A DNA stretch of 47,487 nucleotides from FW021-bin31 sp964478125 (GTDB lineage: Bacteria; Bacteroidota; Bacteroidia; Chitinophagales; Chitinophagaceae): the NCBI GenBank assembly GCA_964478125.1, contig CAYZGR010000020.1, positions 1 to 47,487 of the forward strand, given 5' to 3'. A program made the position numbers and the translations under genes. This document shows positions 8,964 through 17,687 of the stretch, one piece after another. Positions within the stretch are counted from its first letter, which is position 1. Every line of letters begins with the position of its first letter. The notes under the pieces are model-generated. The model was not told the DNA's origin and searched no databases. It worked only from the letters and a program-made list of their open reading frames with translations.

Positions 8964-10268
8964 TTATAAATTCTTTAGTACTTCTTTGGCTGTCTCAATA
9001 GCCTGGTCAATATCCTTCTGTGTATGTACCGCACTAATATACCACAATCCCCTTCCGATGATCCGGATCCCCCTGTCATGCATATCACCCACGAATTTCC
9101 TCATTTTGGGCTTGTCAAAAGTCAACGTATCCCGATAGTCTTTTATCCTTTTTAGATCTGTAAAAGCAGTATGAAGCATGGGACCGGGGCCCTGTACTAA
9201 TAAATTCTGACCGGTTTCTATTGCGGCTTTCTTCAAGCCTTCTATCAGTCTCTTACCATAATTAAACATGCGTCCATATGGGTTTTCGGCCTCTAAGGTT
9301 TGAATTGTCGCTAATGCAGCAGCTACTGTAGTATTCCCTGCGTTCATGGTACCTGCATGAATAACCTTCGACTGTTCTATAACGTTCATCCACTTCCTCT
9401 TACCCACTACAGCGCTAATAGGGTAGCCGCTGGCCATCGCTTTAGCAAACACAGCTATATCCGGGATCACATCATAATACTGTTGTGCCCCTCCTAAACT
9501 TAATCTAAATCCCGTGATCACTTCATCAAATATTAAAGCAATATCAAATTCATCACAAATTTGTCGCATGCCTTGCAGGAATCCTTCTTCGGGCGGGATG
9601 CAGCCATTATTACACATTACCGGTTCAGTAATGATGGCGGCAATGTCTTTATAGTTTTCTTCAACTGTTTTTCTAAGTAGCCCAGGATCATTCCATGGAA
9701 TGATAATAAAATCATCCCGGGTATGAGCGGGCAGGCCCTCGGTCCATGGATATGCATCGGGAGCTTCCCGACTTCCGAGCGCCTCCGGGGAAGGTGTAGA
9801 CAATCCCCAGCAAACATTATCCAGCCAGCCATGATAATGACCTTCAAATCTTAAGAATTTCTTTCTGCCTGTCACGGCTCTGGCCACTCTAAAAGCAGTT
9901 TGGATAGCGCCCGACCCATCCAGACCGAGGCGCATCAGCTCTGCGGAAGGAATCAATTCATGGAGCTTCTCCGCCAACTCCAATTCCTTTATATGTTGAC
10001 CCGCATACAACTGTCCTCTTGCGGCATATTCGTTTACAGCATGTATCACTTCGGGATGAGCATGTCCCAGAATTAAAGGCCCCTGGCTCAGGGTAAAATC
10101 CAGATAATCATTCCCATCTACATCAAAGATATGACTTCCTCTTCCGTGTGTATAGAATAGTGCATGCGGATAGCCAAACCTCCTAAATTCTGATGAAACG
10201 CCACCGGCTAGTACCTTTTCAGACCTTTGGAGCAATTGAGCAGATTGAATATACTGTCTATTTGCCAT
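8964..10268 (-). CDS. Class III PLP aminotransferase (glutamate-1-semialdehyde mutase-like)
   Basis: A 434-residue fold-type I PLP enzyme of the class III / GSA aminotransferase group. Visible marks: YLDFTLSQGPLILGHAHP (55-72), the GSGA phosphate-binding turn (118-121), FEGHYHGW (141-148), FDEVITGFR with D248 contacting the pyridine nitrogen, and the Schiff-base lysine K276 in FAKAMASGYP. Class III enzymes of this type transaminate or isomerise omega-amino or beta-amino compounds. True haem-pathway HemL is unlikely, because the gene is embedded in a catabolic cluster with RidA and dehydrogenases; an amine-containing intermediate of the substrate is the more likely target. It follows the first 3HAD gene by 11 bases. 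Confidence 0.85.
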   Translation of the reverse strand: MANRQYIQSAQLLQRSEKVLAGGVSSEFRRFGYPHALFYTHGRGSHIFDVDGNDYLDFTLSQGPLILGHAHPEVIHAVNEYAARGQLYAGQHIKELELAEKLHELIPSAELMRLGLDGSGAIQTAFRVARAVTGRKKFLRFEGHYHGWLDNVCWGLSTPSPEALGSREAPDAYPWTEGLPAHTRDDFIIIPWNDPGLLRKTVEENYKDIAAIITEPVMCNNGCIPPEEGFLQGMRQICDEFDIALIFDEVITGFRLSLGGAQQYYDVIPDIAVFAKAMASGYPISAVVGKRKWMNVIEQSKVIHAGTMNAGNTTVAAALATIQTLEAENPYGRMFNYGKRLIEGLKKAAIETGQNLLVQGPGPMLHTAFTDLKRIKDYRDTLTFDKPKMRKFVGDMHDRGIRIIGRGLWYISAVHTQKDIDQAIETAKEVLKNL

Positions 10269-10279
10269 TGTATAATCAT

Positions 10280-11287
10280 TTAATCCTGATGAATATCCTG
10301 TGGTTTTCCCTTTAGCACAAGTTTATCAGATTCCGAAGGGTACAAAGCCGCTAAACGGTAAATATCCTCGCTAAATGCTGCAAACGCCCTTTCCCATTGT
10401 TTGGCTTCTGCTGCATCATAATGATATAATCCATATTTGCTTTGGATCCCCTTCGCTTTAATTTTCACTAACCTTTGCATGATCTGCGGGACTTCTTTGT
10501 CATTACTTAATACAGGAAAAATATTTTTAAATATCCTTGAATAGTCTTCTAATCCTAAAAAATCCATCCGCCTGAAAATTCCCATCAGAGTGATCCAGGA
10601 ACCCGCATCATATCTAAAGGCTTTATCCACATCTTCCATAGTAGCTTGTTGGCGCTCTATTATGGACAAGGCTTCCCGACAAACGGCGTACATTAGCCGG
10701 TTGGTGATGAAACCTTTGATATCCTTCTTCAATAAGGTAGGTTCTTTCCCCCATTCATGAGCCAAAGCATAAACCCGCTCTGCAATATATTCAGCCGTTT
10801 TTTCCCCCGGTGTAATTTCCATAAAGCGCGTAGTAAATGCGGGTTCCGCCCAATGGATACCAATAAATCGTTCGGGATGAGAAATATGTTTTTGTAACTC
10901 GCTAATCGGAAGCGCCGATGTATTGGAAGCTATGATCGTATTTTTATGGACCGCAGCGACTATTTTTTTATAAACTTTCCTTTTTATCTCGAGCTGCTCC
11001 GTAACGCATTCAAGCACCATATCACAGTCATCTAATTCCCAATATTCATTAGAGATGGTAAGCGCACTCAGATAAACATCTGGAGGTTTTTTTAATAGCC
11101 CCGATTTTGAACAATACCCCATCAATTCTTTAATATGATCGGCTGCCAGCTTGTCTTCTCCTTCCACAGGAGCAATTCCCACAACCGTATGTCCCGAAAG
11201 CAATAAGGCGGTCACAATACTACTGCCCATCAATCCCAATCCGACTACGCCTACCGAGATACTCTGGGTATTCAATTGATCTGTCAT
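10280..11287 (-). CDS. 3-hydroxyacyl-CoA dehydrogenase-family oxidoreductase (active-site intact, copy 1)
   Basis: The 335-residue protein is the promoter-proximal 3HAD paralogue. It has an intact Rossmann loop GVVGLGLMG (13-21), SNTSALPIS from S121, and the catalytic pair H145 (GIHWAEP) and E157 (RFMEI). The C-terminal helical domain begins near 190 with GFITNRLMYAVCREA. It lies 4 bases after the RidA gene and 11 before the aminotransferase, so the three are almost certainly co-transcribed. Pairing with RidA, which destroys reactive imines, fits a dehydrogenase or transaminase step that produces an unstable amino or enamine intermediate. The substrate cannot be told from sequence; a beta-hydroxy acid is the family expectation. 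Confidence 0.85.
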   Translation of the reverse strand: MTDQLNTQSISVGVVGLGLMGSSIVTALLLSGHTVVGIAPVEGEDKLAADHIKELMGYCSKSGLLKKPPDVYLSALTISNEYWELDDCDMVLECVTEQLEIKRKVYKKIVAAVHKNTIIASNTSALPISELQKHISHPERFIGIHWAEPAFTTRFMEITPGEKTAEYIAERVYALAHEWGKEPTLLKKDIKGFITNRLMYAVCREALSIIERQQATMEDVDKAFRYDAGSWITLMGIFRRMDFLGLEDYSRIFKNIFPVLSNDKEVPQIMQRLVKIKAKGIQSKYGLYHYDAAEAKQWERAFAAFSEDIYRLAALYPSESDKLVLKGKPQDIHQD

Positions 11288-11291
11288 TATT

Positions 11292-11681
11292 TTAAGCAGG
11301 AAGTTTAACGATGCAATCTATTTCTACCTTAATCCCTTCCGCCAGGCCTGATTGCACCGTTGTTCTAGCCGGTTTTACTCCGGTAAAATATCCGGCATAT
11401 ACCTCATTGAACCGGCCAAAATCATTGATATCCGCCAAATGGGCATTTATTTTAACAATATCCGCCATAGAAGCCCCTGCCGATTCTACAATAGCCTTGA
11501 TATTATTAAGCGTCCGTTTTGTTTCTTCCTCGATAGATCCTAAAACAAATTTTGAGGTTGCAAAATCAACCGATGCTTGCCCGCTAACAAAGAGAAACCC
11601 GTCAAGTAATACCCCATCTGAATAAGCGCCGGTAACAAAATCCGGTTCTCTTTTTGGATGATCAATTCTGGTTTTATTCAT
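11292..11681 (-). CDS. RidA-family enamine/imine deaminase
   Basis: A 129-residue Rid (YjgF/YER057c/UK114) protein, the usual length for the family. The C-terminal signature PARTTVQ carries the conserved Arg that binds the substrate carboxylate, followed by VEIDCIV with the conserved acidic residue. GFLFVSGQ near residue 28 is the N-terminal family motif. Rid proteins form trimers and hydrolyse 2-iminoacids released by PLP enzymes, which fits the aminotransferase two genes downstream. It is the first gene of the minus-strand cluster; a possible promoter lies about 40 bases upstream. Confidence 0.9.
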   Translation of the reverse strand: MNKTRIDHPKREPDFVTGAYSDGVLLDGFLFVSGQASVDFATSKFVLGSIEEETKRTLNNIKAIVESAGASMADIVKINAHLADINDFGRFNEVYAGYFTGVKPARTTVQSGLAEGIKVEIDCIVKLPA

Positions 11682-11722
11682 AATTTACAATTAAATATTT
11701 GATTATTAATCGAATAGCATGT

Positions 11723-11730
11723 CAAAGTTA
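11723..11730 (-). promoter_or_regulatory. Possible -7 element for the ridA-led cluster
   Basis: On the minus strand this reads TAACTTTG, matching the Bacteroidota -7 consensus TAnnTTTG, about 40 bases before the RidA start. The -33 position, 19 bases upstream, reads CATT rather than TTTG, so the match is only half complete. Confidence 0.35.
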
Positions 11731-11828
11731 ACTGCCTTGTAATCCCCGGAATGTTACTTTTATTTAGGTTTATGGTATTATTTTTCAATTATAAAAACGG
11801 GGGCCGGCGTTTTTGTCGCTTTTATAGT

Positions 11829-11859
11829 TTTTATAACCCGACTATCCTTATTATATTTG
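11829..11859 (+). promoter_or_regulatory. Probable promoter of the DUF2851 gene
   Basis: TATATTTG at 11852-11859 matches the Bacteroidota -7 element TAnnTTTG. Nineteen bases upstream, 11829-11832 reads TTTT, close to the -33 TTTG. Transcription would start near 11866, about 50 bases before the ATG at 11916. It is divergent from the RidA cluster. Confidence 0.45.
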
Positions 11860-11915
11860 AGTTATTGGAAGGATAATTATTTATTCCATATATTTTGAAA
11901 CTTTAATACCTGGAA

Positions 11916-13193
11916 ATGCACTTATCTGAAGAATTGCTTCAATATCTATGGCTCCATCGCATATACAACAGCGGGGACCTCAAAACAGAAAGTGGAGAAA
12001 CATTACAGATACTGGCGCCGGGCATATGGAATAAGAATGCGGGGCCGGATTTTCTTAACGGGAGGATAAAAATTGACCATACGATTTTAGCCGGGCATAT
12101 TGAATTACATCTTAAAGCCTCTGATTGGATCAAGCACGGCCATTATAAAGATCCACATTATAAAAACCTCATTTTGCACGTAGTCTACGAAGCTGACATC
12201 CAGGAACATGAATTATTACCTGAAAATGTACCGGTCTTAGTACTTAAAAACCGGATATCCGGTTTGATATTGGAAAAATATACCCGGCTGATGCAACAAG
12301 GACGACATATTCTCTGTGCAGATCAATTGGAAAAGATACAAGAGATCACCTGGATCAGCTGGAAAGACAGGCTCCTGGTCGAGCGCTGGCAACAAAAAAC
12401 AGCTCTTTTTGGAAAATGGATGGAAGAAAATAAAAACGACTGGTCGCAAACTTTCTACCACGCCCTGGCGCGCAATTTCGGATTGCCCGTAAACGGTACA
12501 GCTTTTGAAGCCGTAGCAGCCTCGCTCCCGCTCCATATATTGGCGCATTATAAAAACAGCATAACAGAATTGGAAGCGCTCCTTTTTGGCCAGGCCGGAA
12601 TGCTGGACGATCGGTTTTCAGAGGCATATCCTCAAAAGTTGCAGGAAGCATACCGATTTTTAAAGAAAAAACATCAACTACAACCTATCCGGCCTTATTT
12701 TTGGAAATGGGCGCGCATGCGGCCCTCCGCCTTTCCCACCCTCAGGCTGGCGCAATTCGCCGCTCTGATCAGCCAATCTTCTCACTTATTCAGTACCATG
12801 CTGGAAACTACGGATATACATGATTTTCGGAAATTGTTCCAGAAAGAAGCCACTTCTTATTGGGACACCCATTACCGTTTTGGAAAAACAACCGCGAGGA
12901 AGAAAAAACGACTGGGTAAAAACATGATAGACAATATCTTAATAAATACAGTTTGCCCCATGCTGGCCATGTATGACAGGTTTCAATTTCATGGTCATTA
13001 CCTGGACCGTGCCTTTAAGTGGCTGAAATCCCTCCCCCCGGAAAGCAACCGGTATACACGGGAGTGGCAAAAAGCCGGAGAGCCCAACCGCTCTGCCTGG
13101 GACAGCCAGGCCCTGCTCCAGCTGATGAAAAATTATTGTATGGAAAAAAGATGTCTGGATTGTGCCATAGGCCTGCAAATTCTAAAAAACTGA
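11916..13193 (+). CDS. DUF2851 family protein
   Basis: This 425-residue protein is recognised as the Bacteroidota-restricted DUF2851 family from its N-terminus: LLQYLWLHR (7-15), LAPGIWNKNAGPDFLNGRI (33-51) and GHIELHLKASDW (60-71). The C-terminus has a cysteine pair (YCMEKRCLDCAIGLQIL) typical of the family. No signal peptide or membrane segment is seen, so it is probably cytoplasmic. Its function is not known to me; the middle acidic/aromatic blocks give some resemblance to nuclease-like folds but I would not assign that. It stands alone, with its own likely promoter. Confidence 0.8.
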   Translation: MHLSEELLQYLWLHRIYNSGDLKTESGETLQILAPGIWNKNAGPDFLNGRIKIDHTILAGHIELHLKASDWIKHGHYKDPHYKNLILHVVYEADIQEHELLPENVPVLVLKNRISGLILEKYTRLMQQGRHILCADQLEKIQEITWISWKDRLLVERWQQKTALFGKWMEENKNDWSQTFYHALARNFGLPVNGTAFEAVAASLPLHILAHYKNSITELEALLFGQAGMLDDRFSEAYPQKLQEAYRFLKKKHQLQPIRPYFWKWARMRPSAFPTLRLAQFAALISQSSHLFSTMLETTDIHDFRKLFQKEATSYWDTHYRFGKTTARKKKRLGKNMIDNILINTVCPMLAMYDRFQFHGHYLDRAFKWLKSLPPESNRYTREWQKAGEPNRSAWDSQALLQLMKNYCMEKRCLDCAIGLQILKN

Positions 13194-13318
13194 ATAAGGA
13201 AAAGACTTATAGTATAGAATATTGGAGTAATTGCTCCTGTAAATAAAAAATCCGTCTCGTTCGGTCGATAAGGGAAAAACATAAGATTCCTGGATCGTAA
13301 GCTTACAATCTATCCTCC

Positions 13319-13454
13319 TTTGGGGCTGTCTAAAAAGGTCGCCATTACAACACAGTGAAGTAATCTTCATATACAATTATGTGGTTATTATGAGATAGCT
13401 TCAGTCGTTCCTCCTTCGCTATGATGTTGGGATTATTTTTTAGACGGCTCCAAA
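13319..13454. mobile_element. MITE-like element or IS-end remnant, 136 bp
   Basis: The left arm TTTGGGGCTGTCTAAAAA (13319-13336) and the right arm TTTTTAGACGGCTCCAAA (13437-13454) are inverted copies, 16 of 18 identical; the two differences become G-U pairs in RNA. GGGGCTGTCTAAAAA is the kind of terminal repeat found on transposons in this phylum. The 100-base interior is non-coding and contains a REP-like segment. No target-site duplication is clear at the ends. Confidence 0.5.
13392..13426. repeat. REP-like palindromic repeat
   Basis: The stretch contains CGTTCCTCCTTCGC flanked by ATAGC (13395-13399) and GCTAT (13418-13422). It resembles the widespread dispersed bacterial repeat whose reverse complement reads roughly GTCATTGCGAGGAGGAACGA, here with several substitutions. 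It lies inside the MITE-like element; no second copy was noticed in this window. Confidence 0.4.
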
Positions 13455-13861
13455 AGAAAAACCGCTTTCTCTCCAGAAAACAGGATTTAATATTGCCCTT
13501 ATATAAATCTATTCCACATGCTTTTTTGTATCTTTACTTCAAATGAAAATGGCTGCGGCATGATTCTTCTTTTGATTGAATTGAAAGGTCCTCATGTTGC
13601 CCCATTTTCATATATCTTTTGTGTAAAATTTTTAATGTATGTCCGGAGGATAATCATTCTTGCAGATATATGTAAATCTTTTCCACGAATGTGCAGCAGA
13701 TAAGCGCCTTTCCAACAACAGAGAGATTCGCGAAAATCAGGGGGGCTTTTATCAGCAAGAAAGTAAACGACCGATCTTATTCAAAAAAGTTATTTTGAAG
13801 TAGCTATCAAAAGTGTTGGAGCTTGAATAGATCTACATTATACTATACTCAAATAAATAAA
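13455..13861. other. Intergenic region upstream of the enoyl-CoA hydratase gene
   Basis: About 400 bases with no convincing gene. A 61-codon frame at 13518-13703 has no family resemblance and poor composition for a real protein. No clear TTTG-N19-TAnnTTTG promoter was found; TATCTTTA near 13529 is the closest -7-like string. I see no RNA gene. Confidence 0.4.
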
Positions 13862-14635
13862 ATGAAATTTATTGAATACGAAAAAAAGAAACGCATAGGT
13901 CTGATTACCCTAAGCCGCCCTGAAAAAAGAAACGCATTTAATGAAGGAATGGTGGAAGAATTGAGAAAAGTATTCTCCGACGCGGGAAAAGATCCGGAAG
14001 TAAAAATCATACTCCTCAAAGCACGGGGATCAGCTTTTAGCGCCGGCGCCGACCTGGCTTACCTGGAACAGTTACAAAAAAATACTTACGAAGAAAACCT
14101 GATTGATTCCCGGAATCTTATGGATCTTTTTTATCAGATCTATACCCATCCGCGATTGGTAATAGCTCAAGTAGAAGGACCTGCTATAGCCGGCGGCTGT
14201 GGTCTGACCACTGTTTGCGATCTGTGTTATGCCACGCCGGAAGCGGTTTTTGGATATTCTGAAGTAAAAATCGGTTTTCTACCAGCACTTGTAAGCTTGT
14301 TTCTCAGCCGAAAAATAGGAGAAAGCCGCGCACGGAAGTATTTGTTGACCGGCCGGATGATCCCGGCAGCCGAGGCAGCCGCTTCCGCTTTAATCACCGA
14401 CGTGCTCCCTAAAGATACCATTGCGGAAAAAGTATGGGAAAAAGCGTTAAAACTGGCAGAACAGACCTCGGCCGCTGCGATTTCACAAACCAAAAAATTA
14501 CTGGCCAACACTGCCAATCTTAGCCTGGAAGAGGGATTGCAGCTGGCTGCGGAATATAATGCAAAGGCCCGTGGCACTACCGACTGCCGGGCAGGGATCC
14601 GTTCTTTTTTAGCCAAAGAAAAGATAAAATGGTAA
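13862..14635 (+). CDS. Enoyl-CoA hydratase/isomerase family protein
   Basis: A 257-residue crotonase-fold enzyme. The oxyanion-hole segments are SAFSAGADL (57-65) and GPAIAGGCG (106-114). Of the two catalytic glutamates of rat enoyl-CoA hydratase, the first position is G114 and the second is E134 in GYSEVKIG; the pattern GGCGLTTVCD with FGYSEVKIGFLPA is typical of methylglutaconyl-CoA hydratase/LiuC-like members. I start at the ATG at 13862; the frame can be extended 13 codons to a TTG at 13823 but this adds nothing conserved. The next gene on the same strand starts 71 bases downstream. The role is probably branched-chain amino acid or fatty acid degradation; the exact substrate is uncertain. 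Confidence 0.85.
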   Translation: MKFIEYEKKKRIGLITLSRPEKRNAFNEGMVEELRKVFSDAGKDPEVKIILLKARGSAFSAGADLAYLEQLQKNTYEENLIDSRNLMDLFYQIYTHPRLVIAQVEGPAIAGGCGLTTVCDLCYATPEAVFGYSEVKIGFLPALVSLFLSRKIGESRARKYLLTGRMIPAAEAAASALITDVLPKDTIAEKVWEKALKLAEQTSAAAISQTKKLLANTANLSLEEGLQLAAEYNAKARGTTDCRAGIRSFLAKEKIKW

Positions 14636-14706
14636 CTCATATCGCCTATTTTTCTTATTTTGGCATGGATTTTTCCTCCGATATCAACAACCAGTAAAAA
14701 CAGCAA

Positions 14707-15399
14707 ATGATCCATTTATTACTTAAATTTCGACTACAGGCCCTTTTATTGGTCGCTCTGTCTATACCCGGGGCATATACATTGGCACAAACGTCTTTAA
14801 CGGATGGAGAAATAATCTATTCCGTAAAAGTAGATCTGCCTGAAAGTGCGCCTGTCCGGGCCTCTAAGACCTTCAAAAACGGAAGGCTGACCTTCAATTT
14901 TAAAAATTACCTCTTTCGGTCCGAAATGCAAATCGGCCAAATGGATTATATCAATATTCACAACAGCAAAAAAAATTCTGCAATTTCCCTTATTGACGGG
15001 GGCCCCGGGAACAAATATCTTGTTCGTATGAATCCCCGGGAAGTGGAAGAGGAAGCCAAAAAATTCGAGGGGATGACCTATGAACGGCTGCAACAGACCA
15101 AAAAAATCGCCGGTTACAACTGCCATAAGGCGATAGGAAAACTGAGCAACGGGAATGCTTTTACCGTATTTTACACGACGGAACTTCAGCCGGTATACAA
15201 CAGTTACAGCCCGCGTTTTGAAAAACTGGGAGGCATACCTCTCCAATTTGAGATCAATACAAAAAATAATACCAAGTTGACAATGACCGCTACCGCTGTT
15301 AATACAGATATACAACCATCCGCTCTCTTTGAAGTTCCAACGAGCGGCTACCGGGAACTGTCTTACGATCAGCTTCAAAAATTAAGAAAAAGTAAATAG
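14707..15399 (+). CDS. Secreted DUF4412/GLPGLI-like protein
   Basis: A 230-residue protein with an N-terminal hydrophobic signal (about residues 8-27, ending near LAQTSL), so it is probably periplasmic. The body is mainly beta: DGEIIYSVKV, FKNGRLTF, EMQIGQMDYINIHNSKKNSAISLI, then GYNCHKAIGKLSNGNAFTVFYTTEL, which matches the pattern of Bacteroidota GLPGLI/DUF4412 proteins in which a modified cofactor-like CxKA segment precedes a short strand and Y/F-T-T-E. The function of this family is not known to me. It lies between an enoyl-CoA hydratase and an LptF/G permease gene, with no obvious link to either. Confidence 0.6.
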   Translation: MIHLLLKFRLQALLLVALSIPGAYTLAQTSLTDGEIIYSVKVDLPESAPVRASKTFKNGRLTFNFKNYLFRSEMQIGQMDYINIHNSKKNSAISLIDGGPGNKYLVRMNPREVEEEAKKFEGMTYERLQQTKKIAGYNCHKAIGKLSNGNAFTVFYTTELQPVYNSYSPRFEKLGGIPLQFEINTKNNTKLTMTATAVNTDIQPSALFEVPTSGYRELSYDQLQKLRKSK

Positions 15400-15522
15400 C
15401 AAGCATAGCGTATCAACCCACCTCAACGGATAAAGCCTCTATTAAACATAAAAGTATTATAAAAAGGTTCTGAAAGGGGTTTCTCCCTAAGCCGGTCAAT
15501 ATATAATGCATAAATTTGCCAC

Positions 15523-16965
15523 GTGAAGAAACTGGATAAGCTTATTCTAAAGACCTTTTTAGGCCCCTTTGTTATTATATTCTTTGTCACACTTTTCGTG
15601 TTGGTCATGCAGTTCCTGTGGAAGTATATTGACGATCTGGTAGGGAAGGGCCTGGATTCCTTTACCGTGGGAAAACTTATCTTCTATATGAGCGCCACTA
15701 TGGTGCCTTTAGCTCTCCCACTGGCCATTCTGCTTTCTTCTATCATGGCTTTTGGGAATATGGGTGAGAATTTTGAGCTTGTGGCACTCAAATCTGCAGG
15801 CATTTCATTGATGCGCTTCATGCGGCCTTTAATTATCCTGAGTCTTTTCCTTTCCGGGGGGGCATTTCTTTTCGCGAATTACATCATACCGGCAGCCAAC
15901 CTCCAGGCAGATTCACTCTTATACGATATTGTCACCCTAAAGCATGGATTTAACCTCCGGCCGGGTTTTTTCTTCACAGAGATCAGCGACATGGCCATTA
16001 AAATACAAAGCAAGGAGCCGGATGGAGAAACCATTCACGGGGTTATGATATACGACCATAGGGACCCCAGAAACCACAAGCTGATCCTGGCCAAGAACGG
16101 CAAAATGGAAATCGCTAAAAATAAGCGCTATATCAACCTCTTTCTTCATAGCGGATGGGAATATGAAGAACGCGGTAACAGCCGGCTCGAAGACAGACAA
16201 ATTGTACGTACCCAATTTAAGGATTTCAAGCAAACTCTCGATTTAAGCACTTTCCAGTTATCCAGAACACCGGTTAAATTGTTTAGAAGCAATTACCAAA
16301 TGCAAAACGTTTCGCAGTTGAACAAAAGTATTGATTCTATCAAACGGGAGCTGAAGGCCGATGCCCGCATCATTCATATGGACGTCAAAACCCGATATCC
16401 TTTTACACGCTGGATAGACTCGGGCTGGGTGATGAAGAAAGTCGAACCGCTGCAAGTGGCTTCATTTGACAGTATTATCCCTTTTGACAGAAGGGAATAT
16501 ATTTATCAAAACGTGTCAAGCCAGTTAAAACAAAATATGAACAATATGGAACTCACCATCACTTCCTATGATGATAAATCCGATTCGGTTATTCGTCATA
16601 AAGTGGAATGGCAGCGAAAATTCACCTTGTCTTTTGCCTGTTTTGTATTGTTTCTGATCGGCGCTCCACTGGGCTCTATTATCAGAAAAGGCGGACTGGG
16701 TACGCCTCTTGTCTTCGCCGTGGCCTTCTTCGTTATTTTCCATGTGGTTTCAACTATTGGAGAACGGCTGGCCAGGAATGATGTCATGACCCCCTGGGGA
16801 GGAATGTGGCTGGCCACAGCCGTCCTGCTTCCTATTGCCGGTTTTCTGGTCTACAAGGCCATGAATGACTCTCAAATGTTCAATAAGGAGTTTTACTTCC
16901 GCCTGTTCAGGGATATCCGGGAATTACTGCCGGGCCACAAAAAAGAAGACAGCGGGGAAAAATAG
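15523..16965 (+). CDS. LptF/LptG-family permease (YjgP/YjgQ)
   Basis: A 480-residue inner-membrane component of the lipopolysaccharide export ABC transporter. The N-terminus MKKLDKLILKTFLGPF with membrane segments at about 12-35, 55-80 and 100-125 is typical, as is ENFELVALKSAGISLMRFMRP (82-102), the coupling-helix region that contacts LptB. A long periplasmic beta-jellyroll follows (about 130-360), and three C-terminal membrane segments begin near 368 (FTLSFACFVLFLIGAPLGSIIRKGG). Bacteroidota often encode LptF and LptG-like proteins as separate genes; which one this is cannot be decided. The start is GTG at 15523. It converges on the glycosylase gene at 16996. Confidence 0.88.
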   Translation: MKKLDKLILKTFLGPFVIIFFVTLFVLVMQFLWKYIDDLVGKGLDSFTVGKLIFYMSATMVPLALPLAILLSSIMAFGNMGENFELVALKSAGISLMRFMRPLIILSLFLSGGAFLFANYIIPAANLQADSLLYDIVTLKHGFNLRPGFFFTEISDMAIKIQSKEPDGETIHGVMIYDHRDPRNHKLILAKNGKMEIAKNKRYINLFLHSGWEYEERGNSRLEDRQIVRTQFKDFKQTLDLSTFQLSRTPVKLFRSNYQMQNVSQLNKSIDSIKRELKADARIIHMDVKTRYPFTRWIDSGWVMKKVEPLQVASFDSIIPFDRREYIYQNVSSQLKQNMNNMELTITSYDDKSDSVIRHKVEWQRKFTLSFACFVLFLIGAPLGSIIRKGGLGTPLVFAVAFFVIFHVVSTIGERLARNDVMTPWGGMWLATAVLLPIAGFLVYKAMNDSQMFNKEFYFRLFRDIRELLPGHKKEDSGEK

Positions 16966-16995
16966 GCAATTTATTAAGGAGCGGTTAAGTTTCAT

Positions 16996-17601
16996 CTATC
17001 CCCTGCTCACATATGGATTTCCCCTGATCGTAAACCTGTAAGGCAGTAACGCATCCTCGGCGGCATAAGCCACGCCTATTCTTTCCGAAGCCTTAATATC
17101 GGATTCTGCAAGAAGCGTTGATCTTTCCTCTATCCAAATCGGACTGTTGCGCAACAGGCTGTATCCCGTATGTTTAGTGGAAATGCCCAGTGCCTTTGTA
17201 AGCTTTCCGGGGCCGTTGGTCAGTGAAGTGCTTACTTTGGTCTTATTACACCGTTCCAGCATGAGAGGGATCCCTTCTGCAGGCTCTATCCCTCTGATAA
17301 GAATGGCATGCGGCAGCCCTGCAGGGCCTGCTACCACGTTGAATAAATGATACATGCCGTAGCAAAGGTATACGTATGCCAGACCGCCCGCTGCAAACAT
17401 CACCTCCGTGCGCCTGGTCCTTCGCCCTCCATAGGCATGAGATGCCTTATCTACAGGCCCTTTATATGCCTCTGTTTCCACGATAATACCGGATGTCCGC
17501 CTGTTGTTAAAATTCGTAACCAGCCGGGTACCTAAAAGCGCTCTGGAGAGTTGCACCACATCCGCGCCGAGATAAAACGATTTTGAAAGCCTTTTGCCCA
17601 T
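16996..17601 (-). CDS. 3-methyladenine DNA glycosylase (AAG/MPG family)
   Basis: A 201-residue base-excision repair enzyme that removes alkylated and deaminated purines. It matches the AAG family throughout: LLGTRLV, the catalytic glutamate E42 in IVETEAY, the intercalating tyrosine region FAAGGLAYVYLCYGMYHLFNVV (69-90) and NGPGKLTKALGI (128-139), which lines the base pocket. Length is normal for bacterial members. The ATG at 17601 gives the expected N-terminus. It is encoded alone, convergent with the LptF/G permease gene and divergent from the RsmI-like methylase. Confidence 0.92.
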   Translation of the reverse strand: MGKRLSKSFYLGADVVQLSRALLGTRLVTNFNNRRTSGIIVETEAYKGPVDKASHAYGGRRTRRTEVMFAAGGLAYVYLCYGMYHLFNVVAGPAGLPHAILIRGIEPAEGIPLMLERCNKTKVSTSLTNGPGKLTKALGISTKHTGYSLLRNSPIWIEERSTLLAESDIKASERIGVAYAAEDALLPYRFTIRGNPYVSRG

Positions 17602-17687
17602 TTAAGAAATAATGAAGTATGCTTATCCGATGCAAAATAAACGGAATTGTGTTATTTTGTAAAACTAAAAACCGAGATTTTCTCATC

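Noticed and set aside
8964..10268. HemL (glutamate-1-semialdehyde 2,1-aminomutase) of haem synthesis
   Set aside because: Sequence class fits, but the gene sits in a catabolic cluster with RidA and dehydrogenases and no other haem genes.
13518..13703. 61-codon frame in the gap before the enoyl-CoA hydratase gene
   Set aside because: Low-complexity hydrophobic/Cys-rich composition, no ribosome-binding context and no known family.
14227..14715. Antisense 162-codon frame across the enoyl-CoA hydratase gene
   Set aside because: It is the shadow of a well-supported crotonase gene and has no family resemblance.
15511..15518. TAAATTTG as a promoter for the LptF/G gene
   Set aside because: It is only 4 bases before the GTG start, which would require a leaderless mRNA, and no -33 element is present.
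16996..17601. Possible CRISPR or defence genes in the central region
   Set aside because: No repeat-spacer pattern or defence domain was found; the genes there are repair and housekeeping types.
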